Source: Pseudopedobacter sp965218985
GTDB lineage: Bacteria > Bacteroidota > Bacteroidia > Sphingobacteriales > Sphingobacteriaceae
NCBI GenBank assembly: GCA_965218985.1
Contig: CBDCMP010000006.1
Location: 186,001-250,000, forward strand
DNA: 64,000 nt
Direction: 5' to 3'
A model generated the notes under the pieces. That model was given only the letters and a program-made list of their open reading frames with translations. It made no database searches and was not told where the DNA came from. Shown here in pieces: positions 8,059-17,255 of the stretch (position 1 is the stretch's first letter; each line of letters opens with the position of its first letter). The position numbers were made by a program, and so were the translations under genes.

Positions 8059-8544
8059 TGTTTAGGTGTTTAATTCGGTTGTTAATACTCATTAATTAAA
8101 GAATGGTTAAAAATAATATGATTTAATGGAATTACCATAAATTATTTCAAATAAAAGCAGATTTATTCCTATTTTTTTTTCAAATCAATCAATTTTTAGG
8201 AGTTTTTTTGAAAATAATTGTAATTAAAGAGGGATTTATTTATAAATCATAGGAACTTCCTGGTATTTCTCCAAGGATGGCTCCTGGTTTCTTTTAAAGA
8301 TAATTCAAATTTTATCATAAAATATTAAAAATATTAGAATTTTTTAAGTTTATTTACTTGATTTTTTTGTTTTTTATTAAAAATAATATGATTTATTTAA
8401 TTTATTTTGTTGTTTTTCATAAAATATAGACTTTAGTGAGGTAAAAAATGCATCTATTTGTCGTTAATCGTCATTATAAATTATAAACTTTAAAACAACA
8501 ATAATCAAAACCCTTAATTCAAACTAAACTAAACAAATTAACAA
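8059..8544. promoter_or_regulatory. Divergent AT-rich regulatory region between glnN and amt
   Basis: This is 486 bp without a gene and very AT-rich. It must hold the promoters of both divergent genes. The clearest structure is a 19-bp exact direct repeat (8107-8125 and 8377-8395). The first copy lies 49-67 nt before the glnN ATG; the second lies 150-168 nt before the amt ATG. I found no perfect TAnnTTTG box for either gene, which may point to activator-dependent promoters. Confidence 0.5.
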
Positions 8545-9951
8545 ATGGAAAATTTACTTCTAATCACTTCAAATGTTACGGAGGTTCTGAATTGCAAGCT
8601 CTCCATGATTGCAATGTTAACACCCGTCCAAGATGCAGCTGCCACTGCTCCGGAGCCATCACTTTCTCAAGGAGTGGCGGATATTATGTGGCTTTGCTTA
8701 ACCGCTTTTTTGGTGTTCTTTATGCAAGCTGGTTTTGCAATGGTTGAATCTGGCATGACCAGAGCAAAGAACTCCGCCAATATTATGATGAAAAACTTAA
8801 TGGATTTTTGCTTTGGCGCACTGTTATTTTGGGCAGTGGGTTATGCAATCATGTATTCGAGCGGAGATTCCAATTTCTTTGGTTTTGATAAAGCTTTAGC
8901 ATTTCTTGGTTCTTCCAATGCGCCTACGGATACGGCAGGCTATGCTTTGAGTGCTTCATGGCTTTTTCAGGTAGTTTTTGCTGCCACTGCCGCAACCATT
9001 GTTTCTGGAGCTATGGCTGAAAGAACGAAGATCAGTTCTTATTTGATTTATTCCATCGTCATATCAGCCATCATCTATCCTATCAGTGGTCACTGGATAT
9101 GGGGCGGAGGCTGGTTAGGCGATATGGGAATGCGCGATTTTGCTGGTTCCACTGTGGTGCACTCTGTTGGTGGATGGGCTGCTTTAGCGGGTGCTATAAT
9201 GGTTGGGCCTCGTTTGGGTAAATATTCTAAATCTGGTAAAGTGAATGAAATTAAACCTCATAATTTACCAATGGCTGCATTAGGTGTATTCATTTTGTGG
9301 TTTGGCTGGTATGGTTTCAACCCGGGTTCAACTTTAGTTGCCGTGGCCGGAATCTCTCATATAGCTGTCACTACTACCTTGGGTGCTTCGGCAGGAGCGG
9401 TGGGCGCTTTATGTATATCCTGGATCGTATTCAAAAAGCCAGACTTGCCCATGACACTGAATGGTACGCTTGCAGGTTTAGTGGCTATTACTGCCCCTTG
9501 TGCTTCAGTAAGTACAGGAAGCGCAGCTATAATTGGATTTATCGCTGGTATATTGGTCTTTTACTCTTGCCTGTTTTTTGAAAGGACTCTTAAAATTGAT
9601 GATCCTGTTGGAGCGATCAGTGTTCACGGAGTTTGCGGTGCTTTCGGAACTTTAGCAGTGGGCCTGTTTGGTCAAAGAACCATTGATATTCAATATTGGG
9701 GAGAGGATACTGCGATTTCTGACGGTCTTTTCTTTGGCGGTGGTTTTCATCAATTGGGTGTGCAGGCTATTGGAGTGTTTTCAGTCCTGGCTTATGTATT
9801 AATCGCAATGTTCATTGTTTTCTTCATCATTAAGAAAGTATTTGGTTTACGGGTAAGCGACGCAGAGCAAATTGAAGGCCTTGATATTGGTGAGCATGGA
9901 AACATAGCCTACGGCGGTTTCGCTTTTGAACCAGAAGTGATCGAAGAATAA
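8545..9951 (+). CDS. amt: Ammonium transporter (Amt family)
   Basis: This is a 468-residue inner-membrane channel of the Amt/MEP/Rh family, which imports ammonium for assimilation. An N-terminal hydrophobic/Ala-Pro-rich extension (about 45 residues, possibly a cleaved signal) precedes about 11 transmembrane helices. Family landmarks include the segment with FAMVESGMTRAKN near residue 65 and the two pore histidines in STVVHSVGGW and AISVHGVCG. A second in-frame ATG at codon 22 is an alternative start. It is divergent from glnN and followed after a hairpin by a porin gene. I see no GlnK/PII gene next to it. Confidence 0.95.
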   Translation: MENLLLITSNVTEVLNCKLSMIAMLTPVQDAAATAPEPSLSQGVADIMWLCLTAFLVFFMQAGFAMVESGMTRAKNSANIMMKNLMDFCFGALLFWAVGYAIMYSSGDSNFFGFDKALAFLGSSNAPTDTAGYALSASWLFQVVFAATAATIVSGAMAERTKISSYLIYSIVISAIIYPISGHWIWGGGWLGDMGMRDFAGSTVVHSVGGWAALAGAIMVGPRLGKYSKSGKVNEIKPHNLPMAALGVFILWFGWYGFNPGSTLVAVAGISHIAVTTTLGASAGAVGALCISWIVFKKPDLPMTLNGTLAGLVAITAPCASVSTGSAAIIGFIAGILVFYSCLFFERTLKIDDPVGAISVHGVCGAFGTLAVGLFGQRTIDIQYWGEDTAISDGLFFGGGFHQLGVQAIGVFSVLAYVLIAMFIVFFIIKKVFGLRVSDAEQIEGLDIGEHGNIAYGGFAFEPEVIEE

Positions 9952-9961
9952 AATCAAACCC

Positions 9962-9997
9962 AACAGCAGGATTAAATTAAAAAGCCTGCTGTTTTTT
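9962..9997 (+). terminator. Terminator/attenuator after amt
   Basis: The stem AACAGCAGG (9962-9970) pairs with CCTGCTGTT (9985-9993) and is followed by a T run. It lies between amt and the porin gene, so it may end amt transcription or only reduce read-through. Confidence 0.8.
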
Positions 9998-10031
9998 AAA
10001 TAAATAACATCAACACTAAACCCCTAAAACA

Positions 10032-11069
10032 ATGAAAAAACCATTATTAACCCTTGCTGCTGCATGGGCAGTTGCATTTTCAGTACAGGCGCAATCAGAT
10101 AGCACCTCAACTCCTTTAGCAATATCCGGATCAGTTGATACTTATTGGAAATATGATTTTGCGAAAACCCCTAACATAGGGACAAGTTTCGCGTCAGATC
10201 AAAATTCTGTTTCCCTGGGTATGATAGACGTGGCGTTATCAAAAACTACTGGTAAAGCTTCATTTGTTGGAGAATTGTCTTTCGGACCGAGAGGTCAATA
10301 TCAATCTATTCTACCTTCTGATGGAAGTCCCGATAATTCCGGAAACAGCTTTCACATTCAGAATCTGTACGCTACCTATGCGTTCTCAGACAAATTCAGC
10401 ATGACCGCTGGCTTTATGGGTACTTTTGTCGGTTATGAAGTCATCTCTCCGGTTCCAAACTTCAATTATTCGACCTCCTATTTATTTACCAACGGCCCTT
10501 TTCAAAATGCTGGGATCAAAGCAAATTATGCTTTCTCAGATAAAGTGGGATTGATGGTTGGATTATTCAATGATTGGAACACCTATACGGATTTTAACGG
10601 AGTTTCTGACTTTGGCGCTCAGTTAAGTTTATCTCCGGTTGAAGGTTGGTCTGCTTACATCAACTTCATCACCGGAGTTCCTTCCGGAACTGAAATTGAT
10701 CTGACAACCTCTTATCAGATCACTGATAAATTTTTCTTGGGTTTAAATGCTGCTGATTATTCTATGCCCAACGATGCCGGCGGTTTCACTGGAATCGCTC
10801 TTTATCCACAAGTGAGTGTCACCAATGGATTTGCATTAGGGTTGAGAGGAGAGTATTTTAAAGCAAAAACCGGAGCTGACCTGTTTGGAGTTAATGCAGA
10901 TGAATCTGTGACGGCATTGACGATATCAGCTAACTTGAAAGCAGGCGGGTTGAAATTCATTCCTGAATTCAGGTTTGATAATAAAGATGCTGCAACATTT
11001 TTGAAAGAAAATGGTTCATCAACAAAATCAGCATCCCAATTCTCTTTAGCTGCTGTTTACGCTTTCTAA
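10032..11069 (+). CDS. Outer-membrane beta-barrel porin
   Basis: This 345-residue protein has a signal peptide (residues 1-20, ending VQAQ). Its body of alternating amphipathic strands ends in an aromatic residue (YAF), as in outer-membrane barrels. It resembles the OmpL-like putative beta-barrel porin-2 group. It follows amt on the same strand after 80 bp with a terminator hairpin between. Its position suggests passage of small nitrogen compounds through the outer membrane in step with Amt; that role is inferred from neighbourhood only. A hairpin terminator follows at about 11,093. Confidence 0.8.
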   Translation: MKKPLLTLAAAWAVAFSVQAQSDSTSTPLAISGSVDTYWKYDFAKTPNIGTSFASDQNSVSLGMIDVALSKTTGKASFVGELSFGPRGQYQSILPSDGSPDNSGNSFHIQNLYATYAFSDKFSMTAGFMGTFVGYEVISPVPNFNYSTSYLFTNGPFQNAGIKANYAFSDKVGLMVGLFNDWNTYTDFNGVSDFGAQLSLSPVEGWSAYINFITGVPSGTEIDLTTSYQITDKFFLGLNAADYSMPNDAGGFTGIALYPQVSVTNGFALGLRGEYFKAKTGADLFGVNADESVTALTISANLKAGGLKFIPEFRFDNKDAATFLKENGSSTKSASQFSLAAVYAF

Positions 11070-11092
11070 CAAGCGATCACCATTTCATCATT

Positions 11093-11125
11093 AAAGGTCT
11101 GTTTAAAATTAAGCAGACCTTTTCC
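11093..11125 (+). terminator. Terminator of the porin gene
   Basis: A perfect 9-bp stem, AAAGGTCTG (11093-11101) with CAGACCTTT (11114-11122), is followed by a T-rich stretch, 23 nt past the porin stop codon. Confidence 0.8.
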
Positions 11126-11218
11126 TCTTTTAAGTCATCCGTTAAATCAATGGTTTACCACAGATGGACTAAAATTTTTAGATTAATTATAATAATTAAC
11201 CCTATAAATTTTTTTACT

Positions 11219-12049
11219 ATGGTATTCTCAAAATTCAATGTCAATCGCATCGAGTGGCTCGATGTTGTTTTCGAACACAGAAATCAGTCTTACGGAGCTT
11301 ATGTTTTAAGAAGAGATTCCGGAGATTATTTAAGGAGAGCTTTGCTTATTGCCAGCTTGCTATTCACTGGTATAATTGTACTTTCTTCCATAAATTGGAT
11401 GAGTCATCAGCAATCCATTGAACCAACAAAAGATCTGCCCAAACAACCTGTTCTGAAAGTGACACAGTTGAAACTTCCCCCAAAAGCCAGGCTACAACAA
11501 AAGCTACCCAAGGCAGCTCCCGCTCAAAAAATCAAACAAATTAAAAGCTTGCCACCCAGAGTGGTAGATGATCATAAGGTCACTGTGGAACCCCCAACAA
11601 CGGCAGATATCATGAACAGCCTGATTGGCCCTCAAACCATCGATGGTACCGAAGGAACTGAATGGAACGCCATGCCCGCAACAGATGGAAAAGGGACAGG
11701 AGGAAAAGGAGAAGATATCGACGGCAGCGAAAAAACTTTCATTTCTGTGGAGAGAATGCCGGAGTTTCCGGGTGGTATGGATGCTTGGGCGAGATTTTTA
11801 AATAAAAACCTGAGGTACCCGGCGATAGCCCGTGATGCGGGAATTTCAGGAAGGGTGACGCTTTCATTTGTTGTGGAGCGAAATGGGGAGATCACTAATT
11901 TAAAAGTTTTGAAAGGAATTGGAGGCGGGTGTGACGAAGAAGCGATGAGGGTAATCAAAAAATCTCCGCTTTGGAGCCCGGGGATTCAAAATGGTAAACC
12001 TGTGAGGGTATCCTATGTGATGCCCATTGCTTTCAGATTGGCTCAATGA
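11219..12049 (+). CDS. TonB-family energy transducer
   Basis: This TonB-like protein spans the envelope and passes proton-motive energy to outer-membrane receptors such as SusC. I place the start at the ATG at 11219 (MVFSKFNVNR), 276 residues. This matches the usual start of the Bacteroidota family, which begins shortly before the motif EWLDVVF..RN..YGAY. An upstream in-frame ATG at 11150 would add 23 atypical residues. Order of parts: cytoplasmic N-terminus with RNQSYGAYVLR, one membrane helix (about residues 40-60), a Pro/Lys-rich linker, and a C-terminal TonB domain with FPGGMDAWARFL and YPAIARDAGISGRV. A strong terminator follows. Confidence 0.9.
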   Translation: MVFSKFNVNRIEWLDVVFEHRNQSYGAYVLRRDSGDYLRRALLIASLLFTGIIVLSSINWMSHQQSIEPTKDLPKQPVLKVTQLKLPPKARLQQKLPKAAPAQKIKQIKSLPPRVVDDHKVTVEPPTTADIMNSLIGPQTIDGTEGTEWNAMPATDGKGTGGKGEDIDGSEKTFISVERMPEFPGGMDAWARFLNKNLRYPAIARDAGISGRVTLSFVVERNGEITNLKVLKGIGGGCDEEAMRVIKKSPLWSPGIQNGKPVRVSYVMPIAFRLAQ

Positions 12050-12064
12050 ACCGTACCAAATGGG

Positions 12065-12100
12065 AAAGCCCGTTTTCAAACTTTGAAAACGGGCTTTTTA
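12065..12100 (+). terminator. Strong terminator after the TonB gene
   Basis: A perfect 16-bp stem (12065-12080 with 12082-12097) with a one-base centre is followed by T residues. The gene before it ends at 12049. Confidence 0.92.
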
Positions 12101-12258
12101 TCTAATTATGAAATTCTCTCTTAGAACAATAAGCAACTCATCTGATTAAATTGCTCATGCTCTTTTTTGGCTGAAAATAAGCTGTGATCATTTTTACAAT
12201 TTAAACAGGCGCCCAAGGTAAATAAATCTCTTTCGCTAACTGGATTGAATTTTTAACT

Positions 12259-14511
12259 TTGACCCAAATTCAAATATACTCAGCTAAATTGGAAAATTCA
12301 GAATTAACCACCGTAGAAACTGCAAAGGAATTAGGCTTAAGATTGGAAGAATATGATAGCATCAGAAAGATTTTAGGCAGAAGCCCAAACTTCACTGAAC
12401 TTTCTATTTTCTCTGTGATGTGGAGTGAACATTGTTCTTATAAGAACTCCATTACCTGGTTGAAGACCCTTCCCAAAGACGGACCGAGGATGTTGGCCAA
12501 GGCAGGAGAGGAGAATGCGGGTATGGTTGATTTAGGCGATGGGATAGCCTGTGTCTTTAAAATCGAATCTCACAATCACCCATCCGCTTTAGAACCCTAC
12601 CAGGGAGCTGCTACAGGTGTTGGTGGAATCAACAGGGATATTTTTACCATGGGAGCGAGACCGATAGCCCAATTGAATTCTTTAAGATTCGGCGACCCGA
12701 ATCATCCAAAAACAAAATGGCTGATAAAAGGAGTGGTTAAGGGGATTGGAGATTATGGAAATGCTTTTGGTATTCCAACAGTTGGGGGAGAGGTGTTTTT
12801 TGATGAATGCTATCATGTGAATCCATTGGTGAACGCCATGTCTGCCGGTATTGTGAAAGTGGGCGAAACGGCTTCTGCAACCTCCTACGGTGTGGGAAAT
12901 CCAGTTTACATTGTAGGTTCAGCCACCGGAAAGGACGGAATTAACGGTGCTGCTTTCGCATCAAAAGATATATCAGAGGATTCTGTGAATGATTTGCCAG
13001 CCGTGCAGGTTGGAGATCCTTTCCAGGAGAAATTATTATTGGAGGCATCTTTAGAGGTGATCCAAACCGGCGCAGTGATTGGCATGCAGGATATGGGAGC
13101 AGCTGGAATCATCTGCTCAAATTCAGAGATGTCTGCCAAAGGAGAGCATGGAATGCGGATCGATCTGGATAAAGTACCAACCCGTCAGCAGCATATGCTG
13201 CCATTCGAGATTTTATTGTCCGAATCGCAGGAACGTATGCTCATCGTGGTGGAGAAGGGTAAAGAGGCTTTAGTGGAAGCTGTTTTCGATAAATGGGATC
13301 TGAATTGCGCCATTATAGGTGAAGTGACAGACACTAAACGGTTAGAATATTACATGCATGGTGAGTTGGTAGCTGATGTCCCGGCAGATGACCTGGTTTT
13401 GGGAGGAGGGGCACCGGTGTATCAGCGTGAATATAGGGAACCGGCATACTATCAGGAATACCAAAAATTCAATATCGGTGACATCGAGGAACCTGAAGAT
13501 CTTAAAGAAGTGGCCAAACATTTAACTTCGCATCCAAATATAGCATCCAAAAGATGGGTGACCAATCAATATGACTCTATGGTGGGTACAGCCAACATGG
13601 TGACCAATAAGCCAAGTGATGCAGCTGTAGTTTCTGTTAAAGACACTGAAAAAGCCATTGTCTTAACAGTGGATTGCAACTCCAGATATGTGAATGCAGA
13701 TCCGGAGAAAGGCTGTGCCATTGCGGTTGCCGAAGCTGCCCGGAACATTGCCTGTGCTGGCGGAGAGCCGGTAGCCATCACTAATTGTTTGAATTTCGGA
13801 AATCCTTATGTTCCGGAAGTGTATTGGCAGTTTGTTGGAGCTATCAAAGGGATGAGCACAGCTTGTACCAAGTTTGAAACTCCGGTTACGGGTGGGAATG
13901 TTTCTTTTTATAATCAATCTTCTGACGAAGGTCCTGTTTTCCCAACGCCGACAATTGGAATGTTAGGCGTGATGGATCATATTAAAAACATGATGACCCT
14001 GGATTTTAAAAATGAAGGAGATCTTATTTACCTCATTGGGGAAAGTCAAAATGACATCTCTTCTTCTCAATATTTGACATCATTTCTTAAAGTCAGCAAA
14101 TCACCCGCTCCTTATTTTGATTTGGAGAAAGAATATGAAATGCATCAGGTGATCAAAGCATTAATCCAAAATAAACTGATTCAATCTGCACATGATGTGG
14201 CCGATGGAGGTTTGTATATTGCCTTATTGGAGGCCGCAATGCCGAATGATTTGGGATTCAAAATTGAAACGGATAGTGATTTCCGTAAAGATGCTTTTCT
14301 TTTTGGGGAAGCTCAAGGCAGGGTAGTGGTTTCAGTTTTACCTGGCGAACAGGAAGCTTTCGTGGAGATGATGGCAACTGTTGACACTGATTTCAGCTTG
14401 TTGGGAATGGTGACTGCCGGAGAACTGTTGATTGATGAAGAATCTTTTGGTAAAATTGAAGTTGCTAAACATGCGAATGAGCAGGTACTTCACGATATTT
14501 TAGGAGAATAA
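12259..14511 (+). CDS. purL: Phosphoribosylformylglycinamidine synthase subunit PurL
   Basis: This is the short-form PurL (750 codons from the first possible start), which makes FGAM from FGAR, glutamine and ATP in purine synthesis and needs separate PurQ and PurS partners, not seen here. Landmarks are WSEHCSYK (55-62), ESHNHPSA (103-110), GAATGVGGINRD just after, and a second AIRS repeat in the C-terminal half. There is no ATG until codon 54. The first candidate is TTG at 12259, but that TTG is the end of TAACTTTG, a good -7 box. A second TTG at 12289 (reading MENSELTTVETAKELGL) may be the true start and fits the family N-terminus better. The gene stands alone. Confidence 0.93.
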   Translation: MTQIQIYSAKLENSELTTVETAKELGLRLEEYDSIRKILGRSPNFTELSIFSVMWSEHCSYKNSITWLKTLPKDGPRMLAKAGEENAGMVDLGDGIACVFKIESHNHPSALEPYQGAATGVGGINRDIFTMGARPIAQLNSLRFGDPNHPKTKWLIKGVVKGIGDYGNAFGIPTVGGEVFFDECYHVNPLVNAMSAGIVKVGETASATSYGVGNPVYIVGSATGKDGINGAAFASKDISEDSVNDLPAVQVGDPFQEKLLLEASLEVIQTGAVIGMQDMGAAGIICSNSEMSAKGEHGMRIDLDKVPTRQQHMLPFEILLSESQERMLIVVEKGKEALVEAVFDKWDLNCAIIGEVTDTKRLEYYMHGELVADVPADDLVLGGGAPVYQREYREPAYYQEYQKFNIGDIEEPEDLKEVAKHLTSHPNIASKRWVTNQYDSMVGTANMVTNKPSDAAVVSVKDTEKAIVLTVDCNSRYVNADPEKGCAIAVAEAARNIACAGGEPVAITNCLNFGNPYVPEVYWQFVGAIKGMSTACTKFETPVTGGNVSFYNQSSDEGPVFPTPTIGMLGVMDHIKNMMTLDFKNEGDLIYLIGESQNDISSSQYLTSFLKVSKSPAPYFDLEKEYEMHQVIKALIQNKLIQSAHDVADGGLYIALLEAAMPNDLGFKIETDSDFRKDAFLFGEAQGRVVVSVLPGEQEAFVEMMATVDTDFSLLGMVTAGELLIDEESFGKIEVAKHANEQVLHDILGE

Positions 14512-14660
14512 TATTTTCTGAAAAGCGGTGGTCATATCTTTCCGATGCTATTCCTGCTTCTCTTTTTTATATTTTATATCTCTGAGTATTCAAACTTTGT
14601 TTAAATCTGACAATATTCCTATAAACATCTCCAAAGAATTTTCTGTTCCCTCTATAACTA

Positions 14661-14826
14661 AGAAGCTGTTTAAAATTTATCTAATAATTTTTTTATGCAT
14701 TGTTTTTGGCTGCAACTTCGTTTTGTTTCTTTGAGGTAGAAACCCCGCTATCTCTTCAAAAACAAGCCTTGTTTCGCTCAAAAAAACACTATAAAAATTT
14801 TTACAAAATAAATTTAAACAGCTTCT
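14661..14826. repeat. 166-bp terminal-inverted-repeat element, copy A
   Basis: The ends are AGAAGCTGTTTAAA and its exact reverse complement TTTAAACAGCTTCT. The interior is similar, in reverse orientation, to the copy at 22399-22561, sharing TTTTTGGCTGCAACTTCGTT and GTTTCGCTCAAAAA. A central GAGGTAG...CTATCTC stem is kept through G-T pairs. It occupies most of the 339-bp gap between purL and the nitroreductase gene, which holds no convincing gene. Confidence 0.75.
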
Positions 14827-14850
14827 AAAATAAATTTATCACAACTAAAA

Positions 14851-15486
14851 ATGGCATTATTAGAAGATTTAAGGTGGCGGTATGCCACTAAAAAATTCGA
14901 CCCCACTAAGAAAGTTGATCAGGAAACAGTAGATAAAATTGTTGAGGCAGCATGGCTCGCGCCAACTTCATCTGGTTTACAACCTTATGTAGTTTTAGAG
15001 ATCACCAATCAGGAATTAAAAGAGAAGATGGTGGCTGTCGCTGCTGGACAACAACAATTGGCAGATTGTTCGCATGTTTTGGTTTTTGCTGCATGGGATA
15101 ATTATACGGAGGAGCGGATTGATAATATCTATGCTCACACTACAATTAAAAGGAATCAGCCGGTTAACAGGTATAAAAACTATACCGATACCCTAAAAAA
15201 TAGTTACATTCCTCGAAATGAAGAGTTGAATTTCAACCATGTGGCCCGTCAATCTTATATCGCTTTGGCTTTCGCCATGGCTGTTGCCGCAGAATTAAAA
15301 GTTGATACCACACCAATGGAAGGTTTCAATAACCAAGCTTTGGATGAGCTACTGGATTTAAAACAGAAAGGTTTAAAAAGCGTGACTATTCTGCCCTTAG
15401 GTTATAGAGACGAAGAGAATGATTGGATGGCGAACTTGGCTAAAGTTCGTCATCCTTTAGACGAATTCTTAATTAAAATCCAGTAA
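14851..15486 (+). CDS. NAD(P)H-dependent nitroreductase-family oxidoreductase
   Basis: This 211-residue FMN-dependent oxidoreductase is of the NfsB-like nitroreductase family. The N-terminal LRWRYATKKFDP and the segment WLAPTSSGLQPYVV are typical FMN-contact regions, and the C-terminal ILPLGYRDEENDW is also characteristic. Members reduce nitroaromatics, quinones or flavins using NAD(P)H; the natural substrate is not evident. The start is ATG, 25 nt after an inverted-repeat element. Transcription ends at a strong hairpin that overlaps the end of the convergent DedA gene. Confidence 0.92.
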   Translation: MALLEDLRWRYATKKFDPTKKVDQETVDKIVEAAWLAPTSSGLQPYVVLEITNQELKEKMVAVAAGQQQLADCSHVLVFAAWDNYTEERIDNIYAHTTIKRNQPVNRYKNYTDTLKNSYIPRNEELNFNHVARQSYIALAFAMAVAAELKVDTTPMEGFNNQALDELLDLKQKGLKSVTILPLGYRDEENDWMANLAKVRHPLDEFLIKIQ

Positions 15487-15508
15487 GAATGAGGCATTGA
15501 TTAAAAGG

Positions 15509-15538
15509 GCAGCTTAAATGATTAAGCTGCTTTTTTTT
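15509..15538 (+). terminator. Terminator of the nitroreductase gene
   Basis: A perfect 9-bp stem (15509-15517 with 15522-15530) with loop ATGA is followed by eight T. The right arm includes the stop codon of the convergent DedA gene, so the end of that gene is part of this hairpin. Confidence 0.88.
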
Positions 15539-16172
15539 GTAATCTGGAGTGTATGAAAGCATAAATCGCCGGAACAACCGTGAATGCAATGATGCCCAGA
15601 ATGATAAATGAAAAATTCTTTTTGAAGAACGGGAAATTGCCTAAAAAATAACCTGCGAAAAGGAAGCTGATGATCCATACAGTTCCACCAATGAAATTGT
15701 AAGAATTATAACGTATCCGTTCCAGTTTTCCAATTCCTGCCACAAAAGGAACAATTGTTCTTAAAATGGGTAAGAATCTTCCGATGATGATGGCTCTTGC
15801 ACCATGTTTATCGAAGAAAAGCTGAGTTTTGGTATAGTATTCCAGTTTTAAAACCTTGTTTTCAGGTTTAAAAACTTTAGCTCCCAAGATTCTTCCGATC
15901 TCATAATTGAGAATATTGCCGGTGACAGCGGCGATGATCAACAATAAGGCCAATACATAAACGCTCAAGCCTGTATCACCTGCTGCAATTAAAGCACCTG
16001 CTGCAATTAATAAAGAATCTCCTGGTAAGAAAGGGGTAACCACAAACCCCGTTTCAGCAAAAATGATGAGGAATAGGATAAGATAAGTCCAAACCTGATA
16101 ATCCTTTATGATTTCACTTAAATGCACATCTATATGAAGAATGAAATCTATGATCGCTTTTATAATTTCCAC
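15522..16172 (-). CDS. DedA-family membrane protein
   Basis: This roughly 216-residue inner-membrane protein belongs to the DedA/SNARE-associated (VTT) family, whose members help flip or transport lipid carriers and support membrane homeostasis. Landmarks are ETGFVVTPFLPGDSLL near residue 46 and FGRFLPILRT-like text (IIGRFLPILRTIVPF). Four to five hydrophobic helices are visible. The open frame starts at a TTG (16193), but that TTG ends a TATTTTTG -7 box. I prefer the GTG at 16172, which gives the usual N-terminus (EIIKAIIDFILHIDVHL). It converges on the nitroreductase gene. Confidence 0.88.
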   Translation of the reverse strand: MEIIKAIIDFILHIDVHLSEIIKDYQVWTYLILFLIIFAETGFVVTPFLPGDSLLIAAGALIAAGDTGLSVYVLALLLIIAAVTGNILNYEIGRILGAKVFKPENKVLKLEYYTKTQLFFDKHGARAIIIGRFLPILRTIVPFVAGIGKLERIRYNSYNFIGGTVWIISFLFAGYFLGNFPFFKKNFSFIILGIIAFTVVPAIYAFIHSRLQKKAA

Positions 16173-16190
16173 GTTGGTTGGGGTTTTGCG

Positions 16191-16198
16191 CAAAAATA
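16191..16198 (-). promoter_or_regulatory. -7 box of the DedA gene
   Basis: TATTTTTG on the minus strand lies 18 nt before the GTG start at 16172. A -33 TTTG is not clear. Confidence 0.4.
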
Positions 16199-16316
16199 GG
16201 AATAAGCTTTAAATATAAAGCCTAATCATCTCGATATTTTAAAATCCTCCAATTTCATTATTAAGAAATTCCAATCGGATAAAACTTGGGACAATTCTGG
16301 TAAGGATAGGTGAGAT

Positions 16317-17042
16317 TCAGTTATCCCTTAACAAAGCAGTTTTCAAAGAAAATCCTCCGGTTTGATTAAAAAGACCTTTAGCCCAAATGGTGTAAGCTTT
16401 TCCTTTTATGATAGTTATTCCTGTTGTATCCACTAAATTGATTTTCTTACCAGCTGTTCTGAACTTTAAATGGTAGCCACCAGGTTTAAAATACTTATAA
16501 TTAGTGCCAGATTTAAAATTGATGTTGGTAAATGTCACCACACTGTCCGCAGGTTTGGTGGAGAAGATGACATCCAGATAAGTGGAATTTGGGCTGAGGT
16601 TAATGAATCTGACTTTGGCTAGCGTGTCTGGATTGACGGCCAGATCATCCTCAGTGGTTACATAAACCAATGAATCCTGACTGATTTTTCCGGCAATGAA
16701 AAAAGTGTAATTCTTATCAGGACTGAAGAAAAAATCGATATTGGAACGGTTGATAGGATTGCGGGAGATGCTACTGGACACACTCAACGTTCCTGCAGGA
16801 ATAGAACTATAGGGTATGGTGTCGCCAAAATTTAAAGGTTGAGGAGTGATTAATGAATCATTTATAGAAAAACTCACACTGCTATTGTCAGGCGAAGCAT
16901 TGATCACTCTGATTTTTGCATTTCCGCGAATCAGATTCAAATCTTCACTGGTGTTACAGGCTGTCAACAACAGGAATGAAATTATTGAAAGACAAAAAAC
17001 TTTAAGGAGAGAACGAATGATATTAGCGTAAATGAATTTCAT
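16317..17042 (-). CDS. DUF4397 lipoprotein
   Basis: This 241-residue surface or periplasmic lipoprotein has a signal segment ending LLTAC (Cys29). The mature part fits DUF4397: it starts with the typical AKIRVINASPDN segment (about residues 41-52), and a second related repeat (VRFINLSPNSTYLDV) appears after residue 140. These domains are beta-sandwiches often found in multiple copies on cell-surface proteins; no enzymatic residues are known. The start is ATG. It stands alone between DedA and dnaN, both on the same strand but with clear gaps, so it is probably a separate unit. Confidence 0.85.
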   Translation of the reverse strand: MKFIYANIIRSLLKVFCLSIISFLLLTACNTSEDLNLIRGNAKIRVINASPDNSSVSFSINDSLITPQPLNFGDTIPYSSIPAGTLSVSSSISRNPINRSNIDFFFSPDKNYTFFIAGKISQDSLVYVTTEDDLAVNPDTLAKVRFINLSPNSTYLDVIFSTKPADSVVTFTNINFKSGTNYKYFKPGGYHLKFRTAGKKINLVDTTGITIIKGKAYTIWAKGLFNQTGGFSLKTALLRDN

Positions 17043-17255
17043 AGTTATTGACAGATACTGGTGTAATATTAATCATAAAACAACGAAAAATCATCTTTTT
17101 AAATTACTTATCATCAATGATATAAGTCTTTTGACTTTTTAATTTTTACTTTTTAATTTCTACTTTCTACCTTCTACTTTTAACTTAACACTAGCTTAAA
17201 CGAAAATGGCCCAGTTTTAATACCAAGCCATCTTCTTATTTTATTTCAGCTTAAT

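Noticed and set aside
12060..12258. Possible riboswitch upstream of purL
   Set aside because: Only a terminator of the preceding gene and AT-rich sequence are visible. No purine-riboswitch core was recognised.
14528..14734. 68-codon plus-strand ORF
   Set aside because: Half of it lies in the inverted-repeat element A. Composition and hydrophobic runs look random.
17100..17185. Low-complexity stretch of TTTTTAATTT/TACTTT repeats before dnaN's end
   Set aside because: Simple AT-rich slippage-type sequence without clear unit length or function.
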